Shown here: piece by piece, positions 25,087 to 32,111 of the stretch
Numbering within the stretch: position 1 is the stretch's first letter
Layout of the letters: each line of letters begins with the position of its first letter
Notes under the pieces: generated by a model
What the model saw: the letters and a program-made list of their open reading frames with translations, nothing else
Database searches by the model: none
Told to the model about the DNA's origin: nothing
NCBI GenBank assembly: GCA_018814355.1
Contig: JAHIZT010000115.1
Coordinates: 1-32,111 of the forward strand
From: Candidatus Thermoplasmatota archaeon
GTDB lineage: Archaea > Thermoplasmatota > Thermoplasmata > UBA10834
DNA: 32,111 bases
Direction: 5' to 3'
Position numbers and translations under genes: made by a program

Positions 25087-25461
25087 GCAGAAGCTCCTTA
25101 CGGCCCTTCGGGCAAGTCGGCAACTCATCCGAGGGCCTACGGCGCGTTCCCACGGGTCATCAGGAGATACGTCGTTGAGAAGGGGCTGTTCTCGCTTGAG
25201 GAAGCAATCAGGAAGATGACCTCGTGGCCTGCGGAGCGAATAGGTTTGACTGACAGGGGCGTTCTGGCAAAGGGAATGGCGGCCGATGTCGTGATTTTCG
25301 ATCCCGAGAAGATCAGAGATATGGCGACCTTTGAGGATTCCCACAGATACCCGGAAGGAATAACGAGTGTGATTGTCAACGGCGCAGTGACGATCGACAA
25401 TGGCGAACACACGAAGGAGCGCGCTGGCCAGGTCCTGAGACACTTGCCCCGGGTCTCTTAG
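25087..25461 (+). pseudogene. C-terminal remainder of the N-acyl-D-amino-acid deacylase
   Basis: In frame with the preceding segment and without further stops until TAG 25459-25461. It contains the family's HPRAYGAFPRVIRRYV stretch, the EAIRKMTSWPAERIGL helix and the GMAADVVIFDP beta-sandwich strand. It has no ribosome site or promoter of its own; an internal ATG at 25216 would start past the HPRAYG motif, so independent expression is unlikely. Codon use looks like the upstream part, which suggests that the break is recent or only apparent. Its last bases overlap the stop of the convergent M20 gene (shared TTAG). Confidence 0.7.
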
Positions 25462-26678
25462 CCTTTCATGCTCAAACCGCAGATGTCCAGCGCGACCTCG
25501 GAATACACCTTCTGGCATTTGAGCAGGTCGTCTACGAGGACATATTCGATGCGGGCATGTGCTCCCGCACCACCTGGCCCAAAAACGACCGTCGGCATCT
25601 TTGCGAAGTGAGTCATGAGGGCAGCATCGGTCCATCCCCAGAAGCTGGTCGTCTTCGCAGGTTTCTTGGTCACGTCCCTAACAGCTCTCTCCAACGACTT
25701 GACGACCGGATGCCCTGTCGAAACCACATTCGGTACATGGTTCATGGTCTTCATGTTTGAGGGGTCCCGCTTGAGCTCTGCCCTGAACCTGGGGTCCTCC
25801 TTCTTTATGTCGTCGAAGATGTCGTAGATCTCCTGAAAGACTTGCTGGAGCTTCTCCTCAGGGATCCATCTCCTGTCGATCCTAATGACGCAGTGTTCCG
25901 CTACAGAGCTTGGCTGCTGACCCCCTTGAATCACTCCCAGGTTGAGAGTAGGCGGAAGCGTGTGCCTGGACTTGCGCTCCCGAAGCCGTGGGAGCAAGTC
26001 AGTCTCGACAGCGTTGACGAACTTGGCCGCCATGGAGATCGCGTTCACGCCTCGGTCAGCTTGGCCGCCATGTGCCGCTTTACCGTAGAAGTGCACATTT
26101 AGCCATTCCAGGCCTCTGTGAGAAGGCTGGACCTCGAGGTCGGTGGGCTCCCCAACAATCGCCATGTCCGCCCTGGGACCTTTGAGGATCAAGTCCTCGG
26201 TCCCTTCGCTCTTTCGCTCCTCCCCAACGACAGCCGTAAAGTGCAGGTCCCCCTCAAGCTTGATTCTGGCTCGATCGATGGCAACCAAGGCCATCGCCAT
26301 AGCCCCTAGACCGCCTTTCATGTCGAGGGCGCCTCTGCCATACAGTCTGCCCTTGACGATCTTAGGGGTGAATGGCGGGATATCCATGTCGAATGCTGGG
26401 ACGGTATCAGTGTGTCCGTTCAGCATTAAGCTCCTGCCTTTCCCGTGCCCCTTTATCACAGCAATCACGTTCGGCCTGCTCTTCTCCACAAGCCTCAGTC
26501 TCGAATCGATCCCCTCACCAAGAAGGAACTCGTTCATGTGCTCGGCGACCGCCTTCTCTTGCGTTGGGACCTCCGGATGGCTCTCTATCCTCACGAGGTC
26601 CTTCACCAGTTTCTCGATCTCGGACTTCCTCACTGCTCGCCAGACCCTGTCCAGATGATTGGATGACTTCGCGGTCAT
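25458..26678 (-). CDS. M20-family metallopeptidase/deacylase (ArgE/DapE/CPG2-like)
   Basis: A cytoplasmic two-zinc amidohydrolase of 406 residues. The metal and catalytic residues are visible: H89 and D91 in NGHTDTVP, D119 in GALDMKGG, the catalytic Glu pair E153/E154 in VGEERKSEGT, the acid in IVGEPTDL, and the last His in GAGAHARIEYV. The middle section, around the HFYGKAAHGGQ stretch, is the dimerisation lid. The family covers acetylornithine deacetylase, succinyl-diaminopimelate desuccinylase, aminoacylase and carboxypeptidase G2. The exact substrate cannot be fixed; de-acylation of N-acyl amino acids or dipeptides is the safe reading. It is the last leftward gene after the Opp/P1 operon, separated by 78 bases that hold a palindrome, so it may have its own control. 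Confidence 0.9.
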   Translation of the reverse strand: MTAKSSNHLDRVWRAVRKSEIEKLVKDLVRIESHPEVPTQEKAVAEHMNEFLLGEGIDSRLRLVEKSRPNVIAVIKGHGKGRSLMLNGHTDTVPAFDMDIPPFTPKIVKGRLYGRGALDMKGGLGAMAMALVAIDRARIKLEGDLHFTAVVGEERKSEGTEDLILKGPRADMAIVGEPTDLEVQPSHRGLEWLNVHFYGKAAHGGQADRGVNAISMAAKFVNAVETDLLPRLRERKSRHTLPPTLNLGVIQGGQQPSSVAEHCVIRIDRRWIPEEKLQQVFQEIYDIFDDIKKEDPRFRAELKRDPSNMKTMNHVPNVVSTGHPVVKSLERAVRDVTKKPAKTTSFWGWTDAALMTHFAKMPTVVFGPGGAGAHARIEYVLVDDLLKCQKVYSEVALDICGLSMKG

Positions 26679-26696
26679 GTGGGGACCAACCTAGTA

Positions 26697-26727
26697 CCAA
26701 GCGCTTGGCGGATGCGGATAGCGCTTG
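26697..26727. promoter_or_regulatory. Palindrome plus repeated half-site before the M20 gene
   Basis: CCAAGCGCTTGG (26697-26708) is a perfect 12-base palindrome. The core AGCGCTTG recurs at 26720-26727, exactly 20 bases from the first copy at 26700-26707, i.e. about two helical turns on the same face. The sites end 19 bases before the M20 start codon, a position suited to an operator. No obvious TATA box accompanies them, so the assignment is tentative. Confidence 0.4.
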
Positions 26728-26756
26728 CACGCGAAAAAAGTATCTGACGGCATCCA

Positions 26757-27851
26757 TCAGCTTTTGAGGCGTCCGTGCTCCTTGATAATCTCCAGAGTCC
26801 GGTCGATCGGGAGTGCCATCACCACATGGTCATCTCTGCCCTGCATCGTCTCCGCCTTGAACAGGGAGTTGATGATCGATTCAGCCACCGAGTCCGCCGT
26901 AGCCCTGAACAACACGTTCATGTCCCTATCGAGCAAGAGGTGCTCGGTCACCAAACCGTTGTGTCTGTATCTCTCATGGATGTTCGCGGTCGAGAACGCG
27001 AGGACGATGTCTCCGCTCCCGTTGTGGGATGCAGAACCTGTAGTCGCCAGGCCCATGATTGCCCTTTTGGCTATCCTGCCCAACTGTCTGGAATCCAGTG
27101 GCGCGTCCGTTGCGACGACCATCACGATAGATCCCTGCTCGGGTCGCTTGTAGTCGGGCGACCCCAGAAGGCTGCCGACCGGCACACCGTCGATCCTGAG
27201 CTCGTTCCAGTCTCCGTGGTTGGACAGGACTAACGTGCCAACAGTGAACTTCCCTGCTTGCACGGAGACAACTCTAGAGGAGGTTCCGATGCCACCCTTG
27301 TAGTCATAGCAGCTCATCCCTGTGCCAGCGCCAACCGCGCCCTCCTGGACCGTCGAGTTGGCTCCTTCGAGCGCAGCCAATACATGCTCTTCTCTTACAT
27401 GCATGCCCTGAGAGTCGTTCAAGTAGCTGTCGTCGCACTCAGTCACGATCGGTATGATTGTATCGTCAAGACTGCCGACGGTGGGGTTGCTCTTGACCAT
27501 GTACCTGATGACCGCATCGGCCACCGTACCCATGGACATCGTGTTCGTCAGCATGATCGGAGAGTCGATGAGACCGAACTCCTTGATCTGGAGGGAACCA
27601 GTGAGTCCGCCGCAACCATTGAAATCGAAGTACGCTCCCTTGACTGGTCGCTCGTAGGAGTTGCCCTCATGAGGGAAGATCGCTGTCACTCCTGTTCTCA
27701 CCGGTCCAGTCCCGGGTAGTAGTGGCCCCGAACCCCTTATGATGCTACAGTGGCCGACCCTGACCCCGGAAACGTCTGTGATCATGTTCTTGGGCCCGGT
27801 GGGCAGCTCCCCGAACCAGATCCCGGCCTCCCTGGCTCTTGGTCTGGTCAC
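26757..27851 (-). CDS. P1-family aminopeptidase/amidase (DmpA/BapA-like, S58)
   Basis: An autoprocessed N-terminal-nucleophile hydrolase of 364 residues. Relatives are L-aminopeptidase/D-amidase DmpA and beta-aminopeptidase BapA, which cut short peptides, D-amides or beta-peptides. The self-cleavage site is visible as G240/S241 in PEQGSIVMVVATDAPL, making Ser241 the mature nucleophile. The N-terminal GPKNMITDVSGVRVGH and the GAVGAGTGM...GGIGTSSR segments are hallmarks. I chose the GTG at 27851, overlapping the OppF stop as GTGA, because family proteins begin at RAREAGI. A longer frame from 27974 adds 41 residues that overlap oppF. Translational coupling to the Opp ATPases suggests that it processes the imported peptides (inference). 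Numbering is from the GTG. Confidence 0.9.
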   Translation of the reverse strand: MTRPRAREAGIWFGELPTGPKNMITDVSGVRVGHCSIIRGSGPLLPGTGPVRTGVTAIFPHEGNSYERPVKGAYFDFNGCGGLTGSLQIKEFGLIDSPIMLTNTMSMGTVADAVIRYMVKSNPTVGSLDDTIIPIVTECDDSYLNDSQGMHVREEHVLAALEGANSTVQEGAVGAGTGMSCYDYKGGIGTSSRVVSVQAGKFTVGTLVLSNHGDWNELRIDGVPVGSLLGSPDYKRPEQGSIVMVVATDAPLDSRQLGRIAKRAIMGLATTGSASHNGSGDIVLAFSTANIHERYRHNGLVTEHLLLDRDMNVLFRATADSVAESIINSLFKAETMQGRDDHVVMALPIDRTLEIIKEHGRLKS

Positions 27852-28954
27852 TTCTTGCCCTCTCCGGACTCGAGCCAACAAGACACCCAGTGTTCCTGCG
27901 AGACGAACATCGGCTGCGGCTCCTTCGACTTGCAGACATCCATGACGAACGGACATCTGGGGTGGAACCGGCATCCTGGCGGGATGTGCGCCGGGTCGGG
28001 CCTCTCGCCCTTAAGGATTATCTTCTCAGTCTTCATTCTCGGGTCCGGCTTCGGCACGACGGAGATGAGCGCCTTGGTGTAGGGATGTTTCGGACCCTTG
28101 ATGACCTCCTCGGTCGGACCGAGCTCCACAATCTTGCCCAGGTACATGATGCCGATCCTGTCGCTGAAGACATACGCGACGCCCAGGTCGTGGGTGATGA
28201 ACAAGTATGTGAGGCCCTTCTTATCCCTGAGGTCGAGCATAAGCTTCAGGATCTCGGACCTGATGGAGACGTCGAGCATGGACACCGGTTCGTCCGCGAC
28301 CAAGAACTTCGGTTCAAGGACCAGCGCGCCTGCGATGCCGATCCTCTGTCTTTGTCCGCCGGAGACCTCGTGCGGGTACCTCCACATGAAGTCCTTCGGG
28401 GGCCTCAGGCCTGCGTCGTCTATTGCCTTAGCGACCCTCTTCTCTCTATCGGCCTCGTTCGCGCCAAGGTTGTTGACCACAAGTGGCTCCGCCACTATGT
28501 CGTAGATGGACTGCTTAGGGTTCAGGGACTCGTACGGGTCCTGGAATATCATCTGCATCTTCTGCCGGAGCAGTTTCATCTTGTCCTTGGTGAGCCTTCG
28601 GACATCGATGGTTCCGCTTGCGATGTTGATCTCTGCCTCCTTCTTGGTCATGGTCTTCTTTGCGACCGCTCGTTCCAAGGCACCCTTGATCTGAGCAGGT
28701 GTCAGTCCCTCTCCAGCGTAAGTGACCTCTCCACCAGTCGGTTCCACGAGCCTCAGAATGGCCTTCCCCGTTGTTGTCTTCCCGCAACCAGATTCGCCGA
28801 CCAGGCAGAATATCTCCCTCTCCTTGATCTTGAAGGAGATGCCATCCACAGCCTTCACGAAACGCTGCTCTTTCGATGTGAGGCCCTCTATGAAACCTCG
28901 CCTGACCGGGAACCAGACCTGCAAGTCCGTGACGCTCAGAATATCCTTGACCAT
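27848..28954 (-). CDS. oppF: Oligopeptide/dipeptide ABC transporter ATPase (OppF-type)
   Basis: ATP-hydrolysing subunit of a peptide importer, working with the OppD-type protein encoded just upstream. Walker A is GESGCGKTT (53-61), the Q-loop follows in MIFQDPYESLNP (135-146), and the signature VSGGQRQR, Walker B (FLVADEPVSMLD) and the switch His (FITHD) are present. The C-terminal oligopeptide/dipeptide-transporter extension contains CRFHPRC and a later Cys. About 35 residues (roughly 83-117, Lys/Glu/Ala-rich) are inserted between Walker A and the Q-loop compared with enterobacterial OppF. No permease or binding protein is in the window, so the partners are encoded elsewhere or beyond the operon. 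The gene follows oppD by five bases. Confidence 0.92.
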   Translation of the reverse strand: MVKDILSVTDLQVWFPVRRGFIEGLTSKEQRFVKAVDGISFKIKEREIFCLVGESGCGKTTTGKAILRLVEPTGGEVTYAGEGLTPAQIKGALERAVAKKTMTKKEAEINIASGTIDVRRLTKDKMKLLRQKMQMIFQDPYESLNPKQSIYDIVAEPLVVNNLGANEADREKRVAKAIDDAGLRPPKDFMWRYPHEVSGGQRQRIGIAGALVLEPKFLVADEPVSMLDVSIRSEILKLMLDLRDKKGLTYLFITHDLGVAYVFSDRIGIMYLGKIVELGPTEEVIKGPKHPYTKALISVVPKPDPRMKTEKIILKGERPDPAHIPPGCRFHPRCPFVMDVCKSKEPQPMFVSQEHWVSCWLESGEGKK

Positions 28955-28959
28955 TCAGT

Positions 28960-29922
28960 TCACCCCTTCGGTCGTACGAAATGACATGCAGCGTAATGCC
29001 CAGGCAGAACCTCGATCAGCGGAGGTTCTTCCACCTTGCATACATCCTGCGCCATGTAGCATCTGTCAGCGAACCTGCAGCCCACAGGTGCCCTGATCAG
29101 GTTCGGAGGGTTGCCTGCGATCGATGCGGGCATCTTCCTCTCGCCCTTGATATTGGGGAAAGCCGCTATCAATCCCTTTGTGTACGGGTGCTGCGGGTTC
29201 GAGAAGACCTCTATCGCAGAGGACCGCTCGACAATCTTGCCAGCGTACATGATCGCCAGGAACTCGCAGGTTTCTGCTAGGACGGACAAGTCGTGCGATA
29301 TTATGATCATAGCTAGCTCCAGTTCGTTCTGCAGATTCTTCAACAGCTGCAGGATCTGCGCCTGAATCATGACATCAAGAGCGGTTGTGGGCTCGTCGCA
29401 GAGGACCAACTTCGGCCTGCATGCGAGCGCCATGGCAATCATCACCCTCTGCCTCATTCCTCCACTGAACTCGTGCGGATACTCCCTGATCCTGTTCGGG
29501 TTGATCCCGACAAGCTCGAAGAGCTCCTTGACCCTCTTCAGGGCCACTTCCTCGTCCACTTTCTCGTGGAGCAGGATAGGCTCGGTGATCTGGTCTCCCA
29601 CCCTCTTGACAGGGTTGAGCGCGTTCATCGCGCCCTGGAATATGATTGAAATGTCTCTCCACCTGATGGCTCTCAGCCTTTCACCGGTGATCTTGGACAT
29701 GTCCTGACCCATGAAGTTGATCTGGCCGCCCGCGATGTATCCGTTCGCTGGCAGGAGCTTCATGATCGACAGCGCGGCCGTTGTCTTGCCGCAACCCGAT
29801 TCGCCCGCAAGCCCCATCGCCTGGCCTTTGTCCAGAACGAAGCTGATCCCATCGACGGCCTTCAGCGTGCCCTCTTGCGTTTTAAAATATGTCTTTAAGC
29901 CATTGACTTCGAGCAATGTCAT
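28960..29922 (-). CDS. oppD: Oligopeptide/dipeptide ABC transporter ATPase (OppD-type)
   Basis: First gene of the leftward oppD-oppF-P1 operon, 320 residues. It carries Walker A GESGCGKTT, the Q-loop IIFQGAMNALNP, the signature FSGGMRQR, Walker B LVLCDEPTTALD and the switch IISHD. The C-terminal extension GCRFADRCYMAQDVC is the cysteine-containing end typical of peptide/nickel importer ATPases; in some family members these cysteines bind an iron-sulfur cluster. It forms a heterodimer with OppF at the cytoplasmic face of the membrane. The permease genes that usually precede oppD are missing: the next gene upstream is a DUF1028 protein. Nickel or other substrates are possible, but coupling to a peptidase gene favours peptides. 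Confidence 0.92.
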   Translation of the reverse strand: MTLLEVNGLKTYFKTQEGTLKAVDGISFVLDKGQAMGLAGESGCGKTTAALSIMKLLPANGYIAGGQINFMGQDMSKITGERLRAIRWRDISIIFQGAMNALNPVKRVGDQITEPILLHEKVDEEVALKRVKELFELVGINPNRIREYPHEFSGGMRQRVMIAMALACRPKLVLCDEPTTALDVMIQAQILQLLKNLQNELELAMIIISHDLSVLAETCEFLAIMYAGKIVERSSAIEVFSNPQHPYTKGLIAAFPNIKGERKMPASIAGNPPNLIRAPVGCRFADRCYMAQDVCKVEEPPLIEVLPGHYAACHFVRPKG

Positions 29923-30036
29923 CGTTCGGTTCCCCCTTAACGATTTCAGTTGTCGATTGTCGTTGCTTCAAGGAGCGAGCGATCAGGCAAACAGCTTTCT
30001 ATCCGCTGCTCCTGGACCTTCGGTGAATCCGATTTC

Positions 30037-30045
30037 GCTATAAAT
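30037..30045 (-). promoter_or_regulatory. TATA-like box of the opp/P1 operon
   Basis: The minus strand reads GCATTTATA. It is the best archaeal box in the 208-base gap before oppD and would start a leader of about 90 bases. The same bases also read CTATAAATG on the plus strand, so direction is not certain. The rest of this gap (29923-30130) shows nothing else recognisable. Confidence 0.4.
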
Positions 30046-30130
30046 GCGTTTTGGATTGACTGAGATTCGTGTTGGTGTCCCAATTCGAGGCTTTCGAACG
30101 GAGTACACTCATTCGAAGGGCCATGAGCGC

Positions 30131-30805
30131 TCATCTTCGGACAGTGGCAACTCGATATCGAAGGACTTCGCCATCATCGTCGTTCCCGTACTCCTCCTGC
30201 ATCTGCTCGCATATCCCGAATACCCGTTTGAGTTCGTCAAGCGGGTGATTGTGGCAGTCGACTCGCAAATCATGATAGAGCTTCGGCTTCGAAGAGGCGA
30301 CGAGCAGGGCGGCGGACATCTTGCCCCGCTTGTCTCCTCCGACCTCCTGGCCCGCAACCAGAGCCCTTAGAAGCCTGTGCGCTAGCTCACCCTTCGATTT
30401 CTTGAAGGTATCGGCCATTGCCTCGAGCACGCCTACGCTGACTAGAATGTTCCCCGCAACTGCGAAATCGTCCCCAAGGACATGGCCCTTTGAGTCGCTA
30501 CACTCGTCGCCCGTGAACCCATAACAGGAATTCGCATCGATTCCGATGACCTGTCTTCTCGCTCTCCCTTCATCCGCGGAAAGCAGCGATTCGATAGCGG
30601 TCTTCACTGGCAGGCCTTGCCTCATGAGATCTAGCCCCTGAAAACCCAGGTTCACGTTCACCCATGCCTGCGTGGCTATTGCTCCGACGCCTTCCTGGGC
30701 GAACGGAAGAAACGCTCCGACACAGGGAGCTGCCGTGGTGGATGCGACGCCGTAGTCGCCTGTCCTCTTGTCCCTCGCGACGATGGAGAATGTTCCTCTC
30801 TGCAT
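30131..30805 (-). CDS. DUF1028 Ntn-hydrolase-fold protein
   Basis: A 224-residue member of the DUF1028 family, whose solved relative has an Ntn-hydrolase-like fold; no activity is established to my knowledge. Conserved features are the N-terminal FSIVARDKRTGDYGVA, then GVGAIATQAWVNVNLG, the RQVIGID and TGDECSD stretches, AGNILVS and GGDKRGKMSAALLV. The usual C-terminal peptidoglycan-binding extension of some bacterial relatives is absent. In genome contexts I know, the family often sits near peptide or amide hydrolases and transporters, as here beside Opp ATPases. Whether it is autoprocessed is unclear, since the residue after a putative cut would be Thr5 in RGTFS. It follows RNase Z on the same strand by 41 bases. 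Confidence 0.87.
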   Translation of the reverse strand: MQRGTFSIVARDKRTGDYGVASTTAAPCVGAFLPFAQEGVGAIATQAWVNVNLGFQGLDLMRQGLPVKTAIESLLSADEGRARRQVIGIDANSCYGFTGDECSDSKGHVLGDDFAVAGNILVSVGVLEAMADTFKKSKGELAHRLLRALVAGQEVGGDKRGKMSAALLVASSKPKLYHDLRVDCHNHPLDELKRVFGICEQMQEEYGNDDDGEVLRYRVATVRR

Positions 30806-30846
30806 CGTCGGGTGTATGAACCGCGTCCCAGATAACCAATATGGTT

Positions 30847-31755
30847 CTAATCCTGATATCTCACGAAGTACTCATCGAGATCTTCAGCCACTCTCGAGTT
30901 CCTGAAAACCGTCCTCGCCTCCTTTTCGAGCACGCTGATGTCCTCGTATCTTGGGCTTAGATGCACCAGAAAGAGAACATCCACGCCCGCACGTTTGGCC
31001 ACTCCGGCGGCCTCCTTAGCCGTGGAGTGACCGAACCTCGCAGCGAGAGTCGAGTGGGACGTGTCCAGAGTGCAGTCGTGCACTAGCACATCAGCCCCTC
31101 GCGCGAGCTCCACCACCCTCTTGCTAGGTTTCGTGTCCCCCGAATAGACGATCTTTCTTCCAGGTCGCGACTTCCCCAATACCTGGTCCGGGGCGATCGT
31201 CTTCCCTCCGACGATGACCGATTTGCCTTCCTGCAGCCTCCGGTACATCGGTCCTTCTGGAATGCCAAGCCGCTTGGCCTTCTTCAGATCGAACCTGCCC
31301 CGCCGCGGCTTCTCCTCCAACGAAAACGCAAGGGAAGGAATGCTATGGTCTGCCCGAACGCACTTCACTGCATATCCGCCGAAATCTATTGACGTGCCGG
31401 GTCGAAGGGAGGACGCGACTACTTTGAATCCGCTCTTGAAGTATCCGAGGCCCATCATCGCGTCGACTGTCTCGACGATGCCCTCCGGTCCGAATATACT
31501 GAGCTCATCCTCACGACCGTTCAGGCTCATGCTCTGGATGAGCCCTGGAAGACCAAGGAAATGGTCCGCGTGCAGATGCGAGATGAATATCTTCTTGATC
31601 TTCATGAAGGAGACCGAGGACCGCATGAGCTGCCTCTGAGTGCCCTCTCCGCAGTCGAACATCACCACCTCGCCAGGCATCTGCAAGGCGATTGATGTGA
31701 CGTTCCGCAGCTTCGACGGGTAGGTCCCCCCCGTACCCAGGAACACAATCTTCAT
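30847..31755 (-). CDS. rnz: Ribonuclease Z (tRNA 3' endonuclease)
   Basis: This metallo-beta-lactamase-fold enzyme cuts the 3' trailer from tRNA precursors, leaving the end for CCA addition. That fits the CCA-less tRNA genes here. At 302 residues it is the short (ElaC-type) form. The metal site is visible as H60, H62, D64 and H65 in SHLHADH, a His in RADHSIPS, an Asp in YSGDTKPS and a late His in LVHLSPRY. The substrate-gripping exosite arm is in the middle (KPRRGRFDLKKAKRLGIPEGP). GAGGT lies about six bases ahead of the ATG at 31755. The stop is TAG. Confidence 0.95.
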   Translation of the reverse strand: MKIVFLGTGGTYPSKLRNVTSIALQMPGEVVMFDCGEGTQRQLMRSSVSFMKIKKIFISHLHADHFLGLPGLIQSMSLNGREDELSIFGPEGIVETVDAMMGLGYFKSGFKVVASSLRPGTSIDFGGYAVKCVRADHSIPSLAFSLEEKPRRGRFDLKKAKRLGIPEGPMYRRLQEGKSVIVGGKTIAPDQVLGKSRPGRKIVYSGDTKPSKRVVELARGADVLVHDCTLDTSHSTLAARFGHSTAKEAAGVAKRAGVDVLFLVHLSPRYEDISVLEKEARTVFRNSRVAEDLDEYFVRYQD

Positions 31756-31856
31756 TGAGATACCTCAGAACCGCGTTCAATCTGTGCTATTCGCTTAGAT
31801 GACTGCATTTTGACAACTTCTGTGGAGAACCGTACCGCGAAACGATAGAAAAAGAT

Positions 31857-31883
31857 GCCCATGAATCCCAGTGGTTCATGGGC
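31857..31883. repeat. 9-bp perfect inverted repeat
   Basis: GCCCATGAA (31857-31865) and TTCATGGGC (31875-31883) are separated by nine bases and can form a stable hairpin. No T tract follows on either strand, so it does not look like a simple terminator. Confidence 0.6.
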
Positions 31884-32061
31884 TGGTGAATGAGTTTATT
31901 GGTATCCCGCGATGCGGCTAACCTTCGGGGTAGCTTGGTTATGGTCAATGAGGTCGAATCTTCTCCCGGTGGATCATGGGGCTCGTCCGTTGTGCTCTGT
32001 AGAAACCCTGTGAAAAGCGACATTCTGGAAAGGTAGAAACGTCGGCACAGCATGGCCCCTC

Positions 32062-32105
32062 CCTGGAGTCAAGCCAGTTCCGGAAAGAGTTGTCTTGACT
32101 CCAGG
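32062..32105. repeat. 12-bp perfect inverted repeat at the window end
   Basis: CCTGGAGTCAAG (32062-32073) is matched exactly in inverse by CTTGACTCCAGG (32094-32105) around a 20-base loop. The length and perfection suggest an RNA hairpin or an element end. The window stops six bases later, so context is missing. Confidence 0.65.
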
Positions 32106-32111
32106 ATGGGA

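Larger units (their letters stand above)
31756..32111. other. Gene-free right edge with structured sequence
   Basis: No convincing protein gene is present; an 88-codon minus-strand frame (31787-32053) has no family features. Two perfect inverted repeats stand out (described separately), as does a short stem capped by TTCG at about 31915-31932. A T-rich TTTATT at 31895-31900 could be a rightward TATA element. The region may hold a structured RNA gene or the start of an element cut off by the window, but I could not match it to RNase P, SRP or a tRNA. Confidence 0.4.

Noticed and set aside
23851-25461. Genome-wide reassignment of TAG to pyrrolysine
   Set aside because: At least four genes in the window appear to end naturally at TAG, and extension past them gives no family sequence. 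Only local recoding, mutation or error remains possible for the deacylase.
27852-27974. 41-residue N-terminal extension of the P1 peptidase
   Set aside because: It lies inside oppF in another frame. The GTG at 27851 matches the family start and gives a GTGA overlap.
31787-32053. 88-codon minus-strand frame at the right edge
   Set aside because: No recognisable motif and no ribosome site, and it overlaps strong hairpins. More likely non-coding.

Overview
The window is archaeal chromosome, most likely from a Thermoplasmata-type (Thermoplasmatota) or similar uncultured, amino-acid-using lineage. The domain is well supported. Both tRNA genes lack an encoded CCA. Many genes have A/T-rich TATA-like boxes about 25-35 bases before the start. 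The PheT, S-adenosylmethionine synthetase, RNase Z, KaiC-like and DUF35/thiolase proteins are archaeal in type. The lineage is an inference, from the DUF835 protein and the overall gene mix; no rRNA is present to settle it.

Left part (1-7.8 kb): an EamA-type exporter, tRNA-Ser(UGA), pheT, two translationally coupled KaiC-like ATPases, a C45-type N-terminal-nucleophile amidase/acyltransferase, tRNA-Ile(GAU), a small Lrp/AsnC regulator and a nitroreductase. Middle (7.9-14.3 kb): a double zinc-ribbon coiled-coil protein, followed by a 1664-residue protein with an N-terminal DUF835 domain and an almost unbroken coiled coil that contains recent 42-residue tandem repeats.

Metabolic core (14.3-23.7 kb): archaeal S-adenosylmethionine synthetase and lysine 2,3-aminomutase (a SAM-dependent enzyme) read leftward. 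A six-gene operon diverges from them: thiolase, HMG-CoA-synthase-like protein, DUF35 zinc-ribbon/OB protein, family I CoA-transferase A and B subunits, and a class III aminotransferase. These activities match the chemistry needed to turn lysine into beta-lysine, a 3-keto acid, its CoA ester, and then acetyl-CoA plus a C4 amino-acyl-CoA. The HMG-CoA-synthase-like member has lost all three residues that make up the family's active site. A spaced 10-base inverted repeat lies in the divergent promoter region. dapF follows, convergent with the operon.

Right part (23.8-32.1 kb): an N-acyl-D-amino-acid deacylase gene interrupted by one in-frame TAG beside its active-site loop, an M20 deacylase/peptidase, and an OppD-OppF-P1 peptidase operon with no permease or binding protein in view. 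A DUF1028 protein, RNase Z and a 356-base gene-free right edge with two strong inverted repeats complete the window. The recurring theme is peptide, amide and amino-acid breakdown: C45, D-aminoacylase, M20, P1, DUF1028, Opp ATPases, KamA, aminotransferase and thiolase.
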